This document shows, in pieces, positions 43,800 to 52,543 of a DNA stretch of 64,000 nucleotides. The notes beneath the pieces were generated by a model. It was given only the letters and a program-made list of their open reading frames with translations, was not told the origin of the DNA and did not search any database. Origin of the DNA: Pandoraea horticolens (GTDB lineage Bacteria; Pseudomonadota; Gammaproteobacteria; Burkholderiales; Burkholderiaceae). Every line of letters starts with the position of its first letter. Position 1 is the stretch's first letter. The translations under genes were made by a program, and so were the position numbers. The DNA is taken from NCBI RefSeq assembly GCF_902459555.1, contig NZ_CABPSM010000008.1:62001-126000 (forward strand). The letters run 5' to 3'.

Positions 43800-45493
43800 G
43801 GGGTCTTGGGCTCACTTGACAGCTCGGCTGGCCCCGGGCCCGCCCCGCCTTGTTGGAACAAGATGGCTTCGTGCAGCGTGGCCTCGTCCAGCCATCCTTG
43901 CTCGATGAGAATTTTGCCCAGCGGCCGCCCTCCGCGCTTCTGCTCTTCAAGCGCGAAAGCGAGTTTAGTCTCGTCGATGGCCTGCCAGGACATGAGCAGT
44001 TCGCCAAGACGCTGGCGCTGTTGCGAGAGCTGATCGGTCGAGGGAAAGTCATGCATCGTCTTGTCCCACGCGAGGCGCTTGCCCGTCACGAGGTGAACAA
44101 TGAACAGACGCCACGCCCGTGCCGCAGCCATCGCGTTGATGAAATTGCCGATCACCATGCGCGGGAACGCCAGCAGCGCGTGCTCCCATCCATACATGTG
44201 ATACACGAAGTAGCTGCGCTGGAAGACGCGCAGCGCAAGCGCCACCGCGTTGATGCCCATCAGCGTCACGAGCCAGCCCCCCGGCGGGAACACCGACGGG
44301 TAATAGATCTTCCACCAGCCCATCTTGTCGGCGACGAGGAAGATCAGGAAGTTGAGCAGCAGCAGGTACGCGAGGATCGCGACGAACGAAGTCGCCAGTC
44401 CCTTCCGGTCGCGAAACAGCAGATACTTCGTGGCGAGCGAGCCTTCCCAGCCGACCTGCGCCCAGCCCTGCAAGCCAATACCGAGCGTCCAGCGTGCTTT
44501 CTGCCGGTAGGCCGTCTTGAACGTGTTCGGGAAATACTCGCGAATGCCGAGAGGCATGCGAATCGTCGACACCTTCTCTTCGCCGAAGCCGAACAACGAC
44601 GTCCGCTTGGTCACATACTCGACCGGGAACTTGCCAAAGATCTGCTTCATTCCGCGCCGCGCCAGTCGTGCGCCGATGTCGTAGTCCTCGGTCAGTGTGT
44701 CGGTATTGAAGGGCTGGTTGTTCGTCTCAGCGGCCAGTTCTTCGAGCGCCTTGCGCGAAAAACATGTGCCCACCCCCGCAGACGGCACCATCTTCGACAT
44801 GCTCTCGCGCACCACCAAATCCTTGGTGTGCCACTCGGCGAACTCGTCCATATACGTGCCCGCGACGAGTTCGTACCACTCGCGCTCGAGCGACGTCACC
44901 GGCAGTTGAATAAAGTCGATGCGCGGCAGCAGGTAGTTGTAGTACTTCAGCTCCAACGGGTGAAGCACGTCTTCGCTGTCGTGCAGAATCACGCCCGCAA
45001 ACGGCTCGGGCTGCGATTGATTCTGCTTGAAGATGGCCTGCACGATCCAGTTCAGGCAGTCGGCTTTGCAGGTCGGGCCATCGTGCGGCACACCGACGTG
45101 GACAAGCTGGCGATAGCGCCGGCGCATGCGCTCGACTTCCTTCTTCGTCTTGTCGTCGTTCGCATACGTGCCGACGAAGATCATATAGTTCTTGTACTCG
45201 AGCGTGCCCACCATACTCTCGAGCATGGCGGCGATCACATCGTACTCCAGCCATGCAGGCACCATGATCGCGAGCGGCTGCTCGCGCGCCTCGCGCAACT
45301 GCGAAGCCTGCAACGGCGTGTAGCGCCGCCGGATGAAGAGCGACCGGTAAATCTGACGCACCCAGTACCAGAGATCGACGAACAGATCGTCGATGCTCGA
45401 CAGCAGAATGACGACGCCGACCACCGCGCTCACGATTTCGAGCGTGTGGTAGTAGTCGGCGACCAGATATGGCCAATAGAGCGAAGAGATCAC
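43796..45493 (-). CDS. nfrB: NfrB-like membrane glycosyltransferase with C-terminal MshEN domain
   Basis: This 565-residue processive GT2 synthase has two N-terminal helices, a cytoplasmic catalytic domain and several C-terminal helices. Catalytic motifs are LHDSEDVLHP (D-x-D like), LTEDYDIGARL (TED) and RQKARWTLGIGLQGW (QxxRW). Residues 495-547 carry two consecutive MshEN units: RLGELL...LEEQ (495-518) and PLGKIL...LFQ (524-547), each with LGxxL, Ile/Leu and the closing Gln. Both units together form a known c-di-GMP binding fold. It should polymerise the sugar from the WecB product or a related donor when c-di-GMP is high. Coupled to nfrA by an ATGA overlap. Confidence 0.9.
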   Translation of the reverse strand: MISSLYWPYLVADYYHTLEIVSAVVGVVILLSSIDDLFVDLWYWVRQIYRSLFIRRRYTPLQASQLREAREQPLAIMVPAWLEYDVIAAMLESMVGTLEYKNYMIFVGTYANDDKTKKEVERMRRRYRQLVHVGVPHDGPTCKADCLNWIVQAIFKQNQSQPEPFAGVILHDSEDVLHPLELKYYNYLLPRIDFIQLPVTSLEREWYELVAGTYMDEFAEWHTKDLVVRESMSKMVPSAGVGTCFSRKALEELAAETNNQPFNTDTLTEDYDIGARLARRGMKQIFGKFPVEYVTKRTSLFGFGEEKVSTIRMPLGIREYFPNTFKTAYRQKARWTLGIGLQGWAQVGWEGSLATKYLLFRDRKGLATSFVAILAYLLLLNFLIFLVADKMGWWKIYYPSVFPPGGWLVTLMGINAVALALRVFQRSYFVYHMYGWEHALLAFPRMVIGNFINAMAAARAWRLFIVHLVTGKRLAWDKTMHDFPSTDQLSQQRQRLGELLMSWQAIDETKLAFALEEQKRGGRPLGKILIEQGWLDEATLHEAILFQQGGAGPGPAELSSEPKTP

Positions 45494-45512
45494 GTCGACC
45501 CGCCGCCAGCGC

Positions 45513-47768
45513 TTAGTGACCGTTGCTCTTATTCTTCCGGCCGGCGCGCAGTGCCAGCACCAGCAACGTCAGGAAGACAAGCAATGCAATGGCGATCGCC
45601 GGCACACCCCACGACACGTAACGGCGCCACTCGTAGAACGCGCTCTCTCCCGCGCCCGGCGGCAGGCTCGCATCCGGGTTGCTCGTGTCGATCCACGCCA
45701 CAGGCCCCGCCGGTCCGATGATCGCGAGATTGCCGCGATTGAGCAGGAACGGCGCGCCCACGTCGGCCTTCGGTTCGCCAATCGCATACCACAGCAGACC
45801 ATCGTGACCGCCGCCGCGCACGACTTCTGCGGTTGACAGGCGTTGCAGGCCTGTAATGTCGAGCCACTTCGCGTCCTTGCCGCCGATTTCCAGACGCTGG
45901 CGATCGGTCACGACAGCCGACGGCTTCGCACCATCGACCTGCACTTCCATCGCCACGAACGGCTTGCTCGGTTTCACGCTCTTTTCACCGGCGGCCACCG
46001 TCAGTTCAGCGCGCGAGGGCGACAAACCGCTCGCCGCGGCAATACCGATCACACGACGAATGTTCTCCGGCGCCGATTGCAGATAGCGATCCGGCACGAT
46101 CAGTTCCGGGTTGCCTGCCATGAGCGGCAGCAGACCGACGAAAGTGCCGTCCGGCTCGGCCTTGCCCGGACGCACGTAGCTGGCGGCCGGGAGTACGTTG
46201 ACCGGATAGGCTTGCGGAATCTCGTTACAGTCGGCCGAATACGGCTGACGTTGCACCGAAACGCGCAGGTTGTTGTTCACGCCAAGCGCGTAGCCCGGTA
46301 CGCGCGCCTTGAGTTGCTCGGGACGGCCGTTGGCGTCCAATTGCTTGGCCGCCAGCAGAATGCCATTCCAGAAGACGGTCGCGACCGGCTTGGACGTCGC
46401 CGGCCCAGGCGCTGCCGACAGGTACAACGAAATCTCGCCCGGCATACGTCCGCCCGAGGCTACGGCTGAGAGCGGGAAGCTCACCGTCCAGTCGCCACGT
46501 GCGAGCACATCGAAGCTGTCGGCCGAACCTCCCAGGCTCGAAAGACGCACAACCTGCTTGTCTTCGATGTCCGGCGTATGAGCGATCGGTGCCGTCACAT
46601 TGCTGGACAGCAACACGCGGCGCAGCGAATCGTCGAACAGACCGGCCGCTTGCGCACCCGCATCGCCGGCGATGGCGATGACCGACTGGCTGCCCATCGA
46701 CAGCAGACGGATCTGCTTTGCTCCCAGCGCTTGGCCGGAGAGCGGTGCACGTTGAGCGCGCCACGTCTTGAAAGCGTCGGCGGCGTCGCTATCGTTGGCA
46801 AGTTGGCCTTGCAGCGCGTCGAAGGCGGCAGCAAGACGCGTGCGCATCGCCCCATCGGCCACGGCGATCTCACCGCTCACGGCTGGAGCGCCGATGGCGA
46901 GCAACGCGCCGAGTTCGGCGTCGTTTGCCAGCTTGTGGGCCGCATTGTTGTCTTTGATGGCGGCAAACGCCGGCACGCCGGCCAGCGCGGCGGGCAAAAC
47001 CACATCGCGAGTGTCCACCGTATCGCCAACGGCCGGCAGCGCACGCACGACCACACGCTTGCCGCTACGCTCGAGCGCCACGCCGATACGCCACGCGCTG
47101 TCGAAGGCTTCCTTCGTCAGCGTCTTCGACGCAACGAGCAGCACGGGCGAGCCCGGCAGCGTACTCCATGCGTCGTCCAGGCTGGTGACCGACCTCTGGT
47201 CGATGCGATACGTCAAACGCGTTTGCGGCGAGATCGACACCGAATTGGCGAGCGAATGATCCGGCTCGCATCGATAGGTGCCGGTGCGCGAATGCCAGTT
47301 CACGCCGAGACGCACGAAGCCGGTATCGCGGGGGCGCGACGGCACGGCGAGACTGCGTTGGAGTGGGCCGTCGCCATCCGGCACGGACTGTGACGTCAGG
47401 GGCTGTCCGTCGATGGATAGCACAACCGACGCGGGGCCCTTCTCCCCCTTCAGATAGCGACCGTCGAAGGCGATCGATGCGTCTGCGAGAGGCAAGCCCT
47501 TGGGCACCGGCAGGTAGAAGTCCTGACTGGCATCGCCGGACAGCACGACCGGCGCCGTGATCCCCAGATCGGCCAGCGCGATGGTACGCGAGAGGTTCGC
47601 GCCCGTGCCCAGCGATCGGACACCGTCGCCCAGTGCGCTTGCATGCGCCACACCGTGCAGCAGCACGCCACACACCAGGATCGAAGTCGCACGGCGCACG
47701 GCGCGCGGCGCGCGCGACGGCTGGCGGGAGGGAACGCTGTGGATGGTCATCGGGTTAGGCAACGGCAT
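45513..47768 (-). CDS. BcsB-like periplasmic subunit of an exopolysaccharide synthase
   Basis: The product has 751 residues from MPLPNPMTIH at 47768 with GGAA upstream; the frame is open to 47876. A signal sequence ends near SILVCGVLLHGVAHASA. The large periplasmic part follows the BcsB plan (RTIALADLGITAPVVLSGDASQDFYLPVPKG; PDHSLANSVSISPQTRLTYRID) and a single helix near the C-terminus (PAIAIALLVFLTLLVLAL) ends in GRKNKSNGH. BcsB holds the growing chain and supports the BcsA synthase, yet here no BcsA/PilZ gene is present and the next gene is nfrB. It is 19 bp upstream of nfrB and presumably its partner. Confidence 0.85.
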   Translation of the reverse strand: MPLPNPMTIHSVPSRQPSRAPRAVRRATSILVCGVLLHGVAHASALGDGVRSLGTGANLSRTIALADLGITAPVVLSGDASQDFYLPVPKGLPLADASIAFDGRYLKGEKGPASVVLSIDGQPLTSQSVPDGDGPLQRSLAVPSRPRDTGFVRLGVNWHSRTGTYRCEPDHSLANSVSISPQTRLTYRIDQRSVTSLDDAWSTLPGSPVLLVASKTLTKEAFDSAWRIGVALERSGKRVVVRALPAVGDTVDTRDVVLPAALAGVPAFAAIKDNNAAHKLANDAELGALLAIGAPAVSGEIAVADGAMRTRLAAAFDALQGQLANDSDAADAFKTWRAQRAPLSGQALGAKQIRLLSMGSQSVIAIAGDAGAQAAGLFDDSLRRVLLSSNVTAPIAHTPDIEDKQVVRLSSLGGSADSFDVLARGDWTVSFPLSAVASGGRMPGEISLYLSAAPGPATSKPVATVFWNGILLAAKQLDANGRPEQLKARVPGYALGVNNNLRVSVQRQPYSADCNEIPQAYPVNVLPAASYVRPGKAEPDGTFVGLLPLMAGNPELIVPDRYLQSAPENIRRVIGIAAASGLSPSRAELTVAAGEKSVKPSKPFVAMEVQVDGAKPSAVVTDRQRLEIGGKDAKWLDITGLQRLSTAEVVRGGGHDGLLWYAIGEPKADVGAPFLLNRGNLAIIGPAGPVAWIDTSNPDASLPPGAGESAFYEWRRYVSWGVPAIAIALLVFLTLLVLALRAGRKNKSNGH

Positions 47769-47882
47769 GGATATTCCGTGAGTGGGCGTGCCATCGCGCA
47801 ATCGCGACGATACGGGGGGTAATGGCGCCGGCAATTCTGGCGGCGTCGCGCACATGTGATTGGACACTGTCGGCACTCGTAT

Positions 47883-49043
47883 TCAATTGGCGAGGGATAT
47901 GCCCGTCTGGCCAGGCGCGAACTCCTCGACTGGCCGTCCGCACAGCGCGTCGACAATTCGTCCGGCCGCATGACCGTCGCCATACGGATTGACGCGTCGC
48001 GAAAACGACGTGTGATAAGCGAGATCGTCGAGCAGGCGGGTCACACCCTTCACGATGCGCTCGCGATGGGCGCCGACAAGCGCAACCGTACCGGCCTGCA
48101 CCGCCTCGGGACGCTCGGTAACGTCGCGCATCACCAGCACCGGCTTGCCGAGGTACGGCGCTTCTTCCTGTACCCCGCCCGAGTCCGTGAGGATCACGTA
48201 GGCGCGCTGCATGAACCAGACGAAGTCCACGTAATCGAGCGGATCGATCAGATGGACATTTTCGAATCCGGCCAGCTCTGTCATCACGACATCGCGAACG
48301 GCGGGGTTGAGGTGCACCGGATAGACGATCTGCAGATCCTGACGGCGCGCCAGATCGGCCAGCGCGGCGCAGATGTTGCGGAAGCCGTCGCCGAAACTCT
48401 CGCGCCGGTGCCCCGTAACCAGCAGCAAACGGCGATTCGCGTCGACCCACGGATGACGCGCAGCGACTTCGTTCGCCAGCGATGAATCGTCGCGCAACCG
48501 CGCCGTGAGCGTGGCAAGCGCGTCGATCACCGTGTTGCCCGTCACGGCAATGCGGCCGCGCAGATTCTCATGCAGCAGGTTGGCCTTGGAAGTGGCGGTC
48601 GGCGCGAACAGCCAGTCGCCGATGGCGTCGACGACGCGTCGATTCATTTCCTCGGGAAACGGCTTGGACAGATCACCCGTACGAAGCCCCGCTTCGACGT
48701 GGCCGATCGGAATGCGACGGTGAAAAGCGGCAAGTGCGCAGGCTGAGGCCGTGCTGGTATCGCCATGCACCAGCACGTAATCGGGCTCCTCAGTCTTCAG
48801 CACGGCATCGACGCGTTCGATAGCCCGGGCGAACAGGCCATTGAGCGTCTGATTCGGTACCATCACGCCCAGATCGTACTTGGCTTGGAGACCGAACAGC
48901 GACATGACCTGATCGAGCATCTGGCGATGCTGGCCGGTCACGCAGACCACGCTATCGATACTTGCTTCGCGATCCAATGCAGTCACAAGGGGCGCCATCT
49001 TGATTGCTTCGGGGCGCGTTCCGAAAATAGACAAAACTTTCAT
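47883..49043 (-). CDS. wecB: UDP-N-acetylglucosamine 2-epimerase (non-hydrolysing)
   Basis: The product has 386 residues from MKVLSIFGTRPEAIKMAPLV at 49043, the family start; the frame is open to 49091. It has two Rossmann-like domains with signature residues GDTSTA, HVEAGLRTGDLSKPFPEEMNR, GTVTGNTVIDAL-like ITVTGN element, VTGHRRES, PVHLNP and TDSGGVQEEAP. It interconverts UDP-GlcNAc and UDP-ManNAc in the cytoplasm. As first gene of the minus-strand cluster it implies an N-acetylmannosamine-containing polymer, as in the E. coli N4-receptor pathway, where WecB is needed. 114 bp separate it from the bcsB-like gene. Confidence 0.95.
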   Translation of the reverse strand: MKVLSIFGTRPEAIKMAPLVTALDREASIDSVVCVTGQHRQMLDQVMSLFGLQAKYDLGVMVPNQTLNGLFARAIERVDAVLKTEEPDYVLVHGDTSTASACALAAFHRRIPIGHVEAGLRTGDLSKPFPEEMNRRVVDAIGDWLFAPTATSKANLLHENLRGRIAVTGNTVIDALATLTARLRDDSSLANEVAARHPWVDANRRLLLVTGHRRESFGDGFRNICAALADLARRQDLQIVYPVHLNPAVRDVVMTELAGFENVHLIDPLDYVDFVWFMQRAYVILTDSGGVQEEAPYLGKPVLVMRDVTERPEAVQAGTVALVGAHRERIVKGVTRLLDDLAYHTSFSRRVNPYGDGHAAGRIVDALCGRPVEEFAPGQTGISLAN

Positions 49044-49213
49044 TAGGTTGCATCTGTATCGGAGCCTGTATCCGTCGCGCGGAATGCCCACTCATTGGCC
49101 CGGGAAATATCGAGTAGGGTAATGTCTGACATGGGATCGAACCACATCGGAAACGCCAAAGAGATCCGAAAACCTGTCACGTTGGCACGCGACGTATATT
49201 TAGCGAATTCCGG

Positions 49214-49255
49214 CGCAGCGATGGATATTAGTCAACTTTGATCGCTGCGTGTCAA
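49214..49255 (-). promoter_or_regulatory. Candidate promoter with overlapping operator for the exopolysaccharide operon
   Basis: On the minus strand a perfect -35 TTGACA (49255-49250), a 17-base spacer and ACTAAT (49232-49227) form a sigma-70 promoter about 180 bases before wecB. A 9-bp inverted repeat, CGCAGCGAT at 49214-49222 and ATCGCTGCG at 49241-49249 with an 18-base gap, brackets the -10 box. That layout suits a repressor or activator dimer. Confidence 0.5.
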
Positions 49256-49621
49256 GGACGGCGTTCCTCTCCAGCCGGGGCTTGGTGCTCAACAGACTTG
49301 TCCCCGCGGTACAGAGACACCCCGAATCGAGATTGAGCGCGATTGTACGAAGCGACCGTCCCCATACGGTCCCCCCGCGGGAGAGGGCCGCCGCCGCCGG
49401 GTGGTCCTCACATCGGATTTCGAGGGAGCGCAGGCGATCGGAATCATCGGTTTCGTCCGATTGGCGCCACACGTTGCCACCGAAGTCTCGCCTTCATCAA
49501 AATGTAACCGCGGGCGGGCAGGTCGCGAGAGACTTGCGCCATCTAACCTATTGCGCCGGCAGCCGGGCACGTGCCATTTCCAGACGCCGCTGCCTCGCCG
49601 CAGCGGTAAGCGCAAAAACAA
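49256..49621. other. Intergenic region between the exopolysaccharide promoter and the tRNA terminator
   Basis: These 366 bases show no convincing gene. The sequence is GC-rich with several short repeats of CCGCC and no recognisable RNA motif. It separates the minus-strand operon promoter from the tRNA pair. Confidence 0.3.
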
Positions 49622-49653
49622 AAAGGCCGGATGTCGTGAGACACCCGGCCTTT
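49622..49653 (-). terminator. Rho-independent terminator for the tRNA operon
   Basis: AAAGGCCGG (49622-49630) pairs with CCGGCCTTT (49645-49653), with an inner TGTC/GACA continuation. On the minus strand the stem is followed by TTTTTGTTTTTG, a good U-run, 64 bases after tRNA-Glu. Confidence 0.85.
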
Positions 49654-49716
49654 AATGCATTTTGCCGAATCCGACGCCGGCCGATCGCGAAGTGTGAACT
49701 CACTGCTACCGATAGA

Positions 49717-49792
49717 TGGCGTCCCCTAGGGGATTCGAACCCCTGTACTCACCGTGAAAGGGTGATGTCCTAGGCCTCTAGACGAAGGGGAC
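49717..49792 (-). tRNA. tRNA-Glu (anticodon UUC)
   Basis: This 76-nt cloverleaf on the minus strand begins GTCCCCTTCGTC, with acceptor pairing GTCCCC/GGGGAC. The anticodon loop CTTTCAC has anticodon TTC. The T-loop GGTTCGAATCC is standard, and the encoded CCA end is included. It is the second gene of a tRNA pair transcribed toward lower coordinates. Confidence 0.97.
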
Positions 49793-49810
49793 GGAAAACC
49801 GTCATTCGTT

Positions 49811-49886
<76 letters not shown>

Positions 49887-50180
49887 GCGCGAAGAGGCGT
49901 GACTATAGCGCATTTGGCGGGTGCTGACAACCCGCGCCTCGGGCGCTTCAGCGGGCCGTATTGGAAGGCCGCCCATCGCCCCCTCCTGTATCGCCATCGA
50001 ATTTCCGGCCCCGGCATCCACGCCAAATTACCGACATCAGGCATACAAACAGCCCCCGCCGACCCCTATCAATTCCGATAGGATCAATGCCAATGGATTG
50101 ACTTGAAATAGTTAGTAATCCAGTATTTCGCGTCCACGCGCCCGTCTTCAATGGGCGCGTACCGGGGGGAGCATAACAAT

Positions 50181-51374
50181 ATGAAAGTCGGCGGATTCTT
50201 CTTCCGTCTTGCCATCGTCATTTCGATGGCATTCTCGATGGCGTTTGCGGGCCGCGTCCAGGCCCAGGTCGCAGACAAGACAGTGACGTTTGCGGGCGCA
50301 GCCTATGGGGGCGACGCCGCCAGCATCGACAAGCGATTTCCCTATTCGCGCGCTTACGAAAACGGCCTGAAAGCTGCGGGCGATTCGCCATATAAGCGTC
50401 TGCTGGCGGCCGTCAATCAGAATCCGGCCAGACACCTCACGCTCACGACCGGGCCGATTGACCAGTTGAAGGGCCGCGACCAGGCGCTCGTCGTTTCGCT
50501 CGTTATCAATACCGAGACCGTCTCCGTCGAGCGCTTCGGGGCGATCCGCAAGCTGTTTGTCCTGCTGCGTGGCCAAGTGCTGTTCTTCGACTTCAAGTCG
50601 ATGACGGTACTGCGCTCCTATCCGGTCAGCTTCGGTTACGTCGACAACCTCGATCACGAGCCGACGCGCGCAGAAGTGCTGGAACGCGTGCGCATGGTCT
50701 ATGACGGCGCGAACGGCAAGCCCGGGCTATACGCCCGCTTTGCCTCGTCCGTCGCGCAAGCGCAGTTGCCCGATCAGGCACCGCGCTATCTGCAAGTCAC
50801 CCACGTGGAAGTTACGCCGGAAGCTGCGGCCGTGCTGCCCGATTATCTGAAAGCCACACCCGCCGCCGCACAGACGTGGGTCGCCGACATGGCCAGCGAA
50901 GCGATCTCCACGCGTATCGGCGTGCCCGTTGTGCCTTACTCGAAGGGCTATGCCATCGGCAATGTCATGTCGATGCAGATCATGGACGGCACCGTCTTCA
51001 ATCTCAAGCTGCCGCAGCCGGACTATGAGATCGACGTCGCGCTCAAGAATTTCAAGAAGATCAAGTACAGCGAAAACGCAGTGGGCACGGCGTATATCTA
51101 CGGCAGCTACGCGGATGTCGCCATTCGCGAGCCGCTGACGGGTGCGACCTACCTGAACACCTCGCTCAAGAACGGTGAGGTGAAGCCGGTTCCTGCATCG
51201 CAGACGTGGGTCGACGATTTCCCGGCCTATTACGACTCCGTCAACGGTCTGTTCGTGAAACTTGCCGAGTCGGTGGCGGGGACGGACACATCATGGGTGA
51301 AGTCTGCCGCTTCGGCGTCGGACATTTCGTCGCAAATCGACAAGACGATGGGATTAATGAAGCTATGCAAGTGA
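50181..51374 (+). CDS. Hypothetical exported protein, first gene of a four-gene envelope cluster
   Basis: The product has 397 residues from ATG 50181, with GGGGGGAG about ten bases upstream. A signal peptide covers about residues 1-28 (IVISMAFSMAFAGRVQAQ). The mature protein is mixed alpha/beta with a beta-rich middle (ALVVSLVINTETVSVERFGAIRKLFVLLRGQVLFFDFKSMTVLRSYPVSFGYVDN) and a C-terminal helical part. No catalytic motif is recognised. The next gene starts within its last ten bases, so the two are translationally coupled. It is likely periplasmic; function unknown. Confidence 0.8.
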   Translation: MKVGGFFFRLAIVISMAFSMAFAGRVQAQVADKTVTFAGAAYGGDAASIDKRFPYSRAYENGLKAAGDSPYKRLLAAVNQNPARHLTLTTGPIDQLKGRDQALVVSLVINTETVSVERFGAIRKLFVLLRGQVLFFDFKSMTVLRSYPVSFGYVDNLDHEPTRAEVLERVRMVYDGANGKPGLYARFASSVAQAQLPDQAPRYLQVTHVEVTPEAAAVLPDYLKATPAAAQTWVADMASEAISTRIGVPVVPYSKGYAIGNVMSMQIMDGTVFNLKLPQPDYEIDVALKNFKKIKYSENAVGTAYIYGSYADVAIREPLTGATYLNTSLKNGEVKPVPASQTWVDDFPAYYDSVNGLFVKLAESVAGTDTSWVKSAASASDISSQIDKTMGLMKLCK

Positions 51375-52504
51375 TGAAGCGATTTTTGTTGTTGTTGGCT
51401 GCGGCCCTGTTCGCATCGGGTGCCGCTGCACAGGTGCAGCAGGCACGCGGCAAGGCGACCGTGACCTACGAGGGCTGGTCGATCTCGCGCGACGACAAGG
51501 CACGCGCCCTGTCGGCCGCCCAAATGAAGGCCGTGGAGTTCTACTACGCCGAGGCTGGCGAAGCCGAGTCGGAGAACTTCGACGCGATTCGCCAGAAGAT
51601 TCTCGCCGAGCCGGATCGCTACATCCTCGACTCGACGATCCTCGCCGAAGAGGAAAACTCGGACAAAAAGCAGTACACCGTGGCCGTGCGCGTCTCGCTC
51701 AACGTGGCGAATCTGCGCAACGCCGTGAAGAGTAATTCCGCCGTCGCCAAGGGCGGTCCGGCCGGACGCTCGCCGCTGGCGTTCATCTTCGTCTCTCGTG
51801 AAGTCGGCACCTCGCGGGCGTATGACGACCGCGTGTACAAGCGCATTGACCGCAAAGCCGACGTCAAAGCCCAAGTCAATGCGTCGGAGCAAGGCACCGA
51901 GGGCGAGAACATTCGCGGCAATCAGATCGGCACGAATGCGGCGACGAACGCGAAAATGTCCGCATCGATGCAAAGCTCCGCGTCCGTCGAGACGGGTGGC
52001 AGCACCACGCGACGCGCCACCGACAACACGTTCCGCCTGATTCCCAGCGCCAATCTGTCGCAAGTCTTCACGTCGACGTTCGCAAAGGCCGGCTTCAAGG
52101 TCAACGAAGCCGCGCTGGTCGAGCCGTACACGGGCGGCCAGTTCAAGGTCGCCAACGTCGAGAACGATTACAAGAACGGCATGGATCTGAAGCCGGCAAC
52201 GCTCGCGTCGATGGTCTCGGGCATGCGTGTCGCACGCATGTCCTACATCGCGCTGGGCACGCTCGACGTCGGCCTCGCCGATCGCGATCCGAACTCCGGG
52301 CTCATGCGCGTGGCTGTCACCGTCAACGCAAAACTGCTCGACATCGGCCAGACCATTCCGGATACCGTCGCCTCGGTGGGCCCCGTTCAGTACGCCGGCA
52401 CCGGTCCGACCGAAGACGAGGCCCGAACCAATGCGCTGCGTCTGGCGGCCAACAACGCCGCGCGCGAGTTGACCAGCCAGATCACCAATCTCAGTCTGCG
52501 CTAA
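51365..52504 (+). CDS. Hypothetical exported protein, second gene of the envelope cluster
   Basis: The product has 379 residues from ATG 51365; an ATG at 51374 overlapping the previous stop (TGATG) is an equal alternative. Signal peptide about residues 1-22 (RFLLLLAAALFASGAAAQ). The start of the mature part, ARGKATVTYEGWSISRDDKARALSAAQMKAVEFYYAEAGEAE, resembles the N-domain of FlgT/LPP20-type proteins, where a conserved ALxxAxxKAV helix follows a beta strand. The end, GTGPTEDEARTNALRLAANNAARELTSQI, repeats that helix type. It is probably a periplasmic partner of the CsgG-like lipoprotein two genes downstream. Confidence 0.8.
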   Translation: MQVMKRFLLLLAAALFASGAAAQVQQARGKATVTYEGWSISRDDKARALSAAQMKAVEFYYAEAGEAESENFDAIRQKILAEPDRYILDSTILAEEENSDKKQYTVAVRVSLNVANLRNAVKSNSAVAKGGPAGRSPLAFIFVSREVGTSRAYDDRVYKRIDRKADVKAQVNASEQGTEGENIRGNQIGTNAATNAKMSASMQSSASVETGGSTTRRATDNTFRLIPSANLSQVFTSTFAKAGFKVNEAALVEPYTGGQFKVANVENDYKNGMDLKPATLASMVSGMRVARMSYIALGTLDVGLADRDPNSGLMRVAVTVNAKLLDIGQTIPDTVASVGPVQYAGTGPTEDEARTNALRLAANNAARELTSQITNLSLR

Positions 52505-52543
52505 TCAGCGGATTCAACCCTCCCTCTCCTGGAGAAGACGTTC

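Noticed and set aside
43850-45721. A 623-codon plus-strand frame opposite nfrB
   Set aside because: It covers a gene with all GT2 and MshEN motifs on the other strand and shows no protein-like features of its own.
49044-49220. Possible c-di-GMP riboswitch in the leader of wecB
   Set aside because: The leader is long enough and the operon context is suggestive, but none of the conserved GEMM-type sequence blocks could be found by eye.
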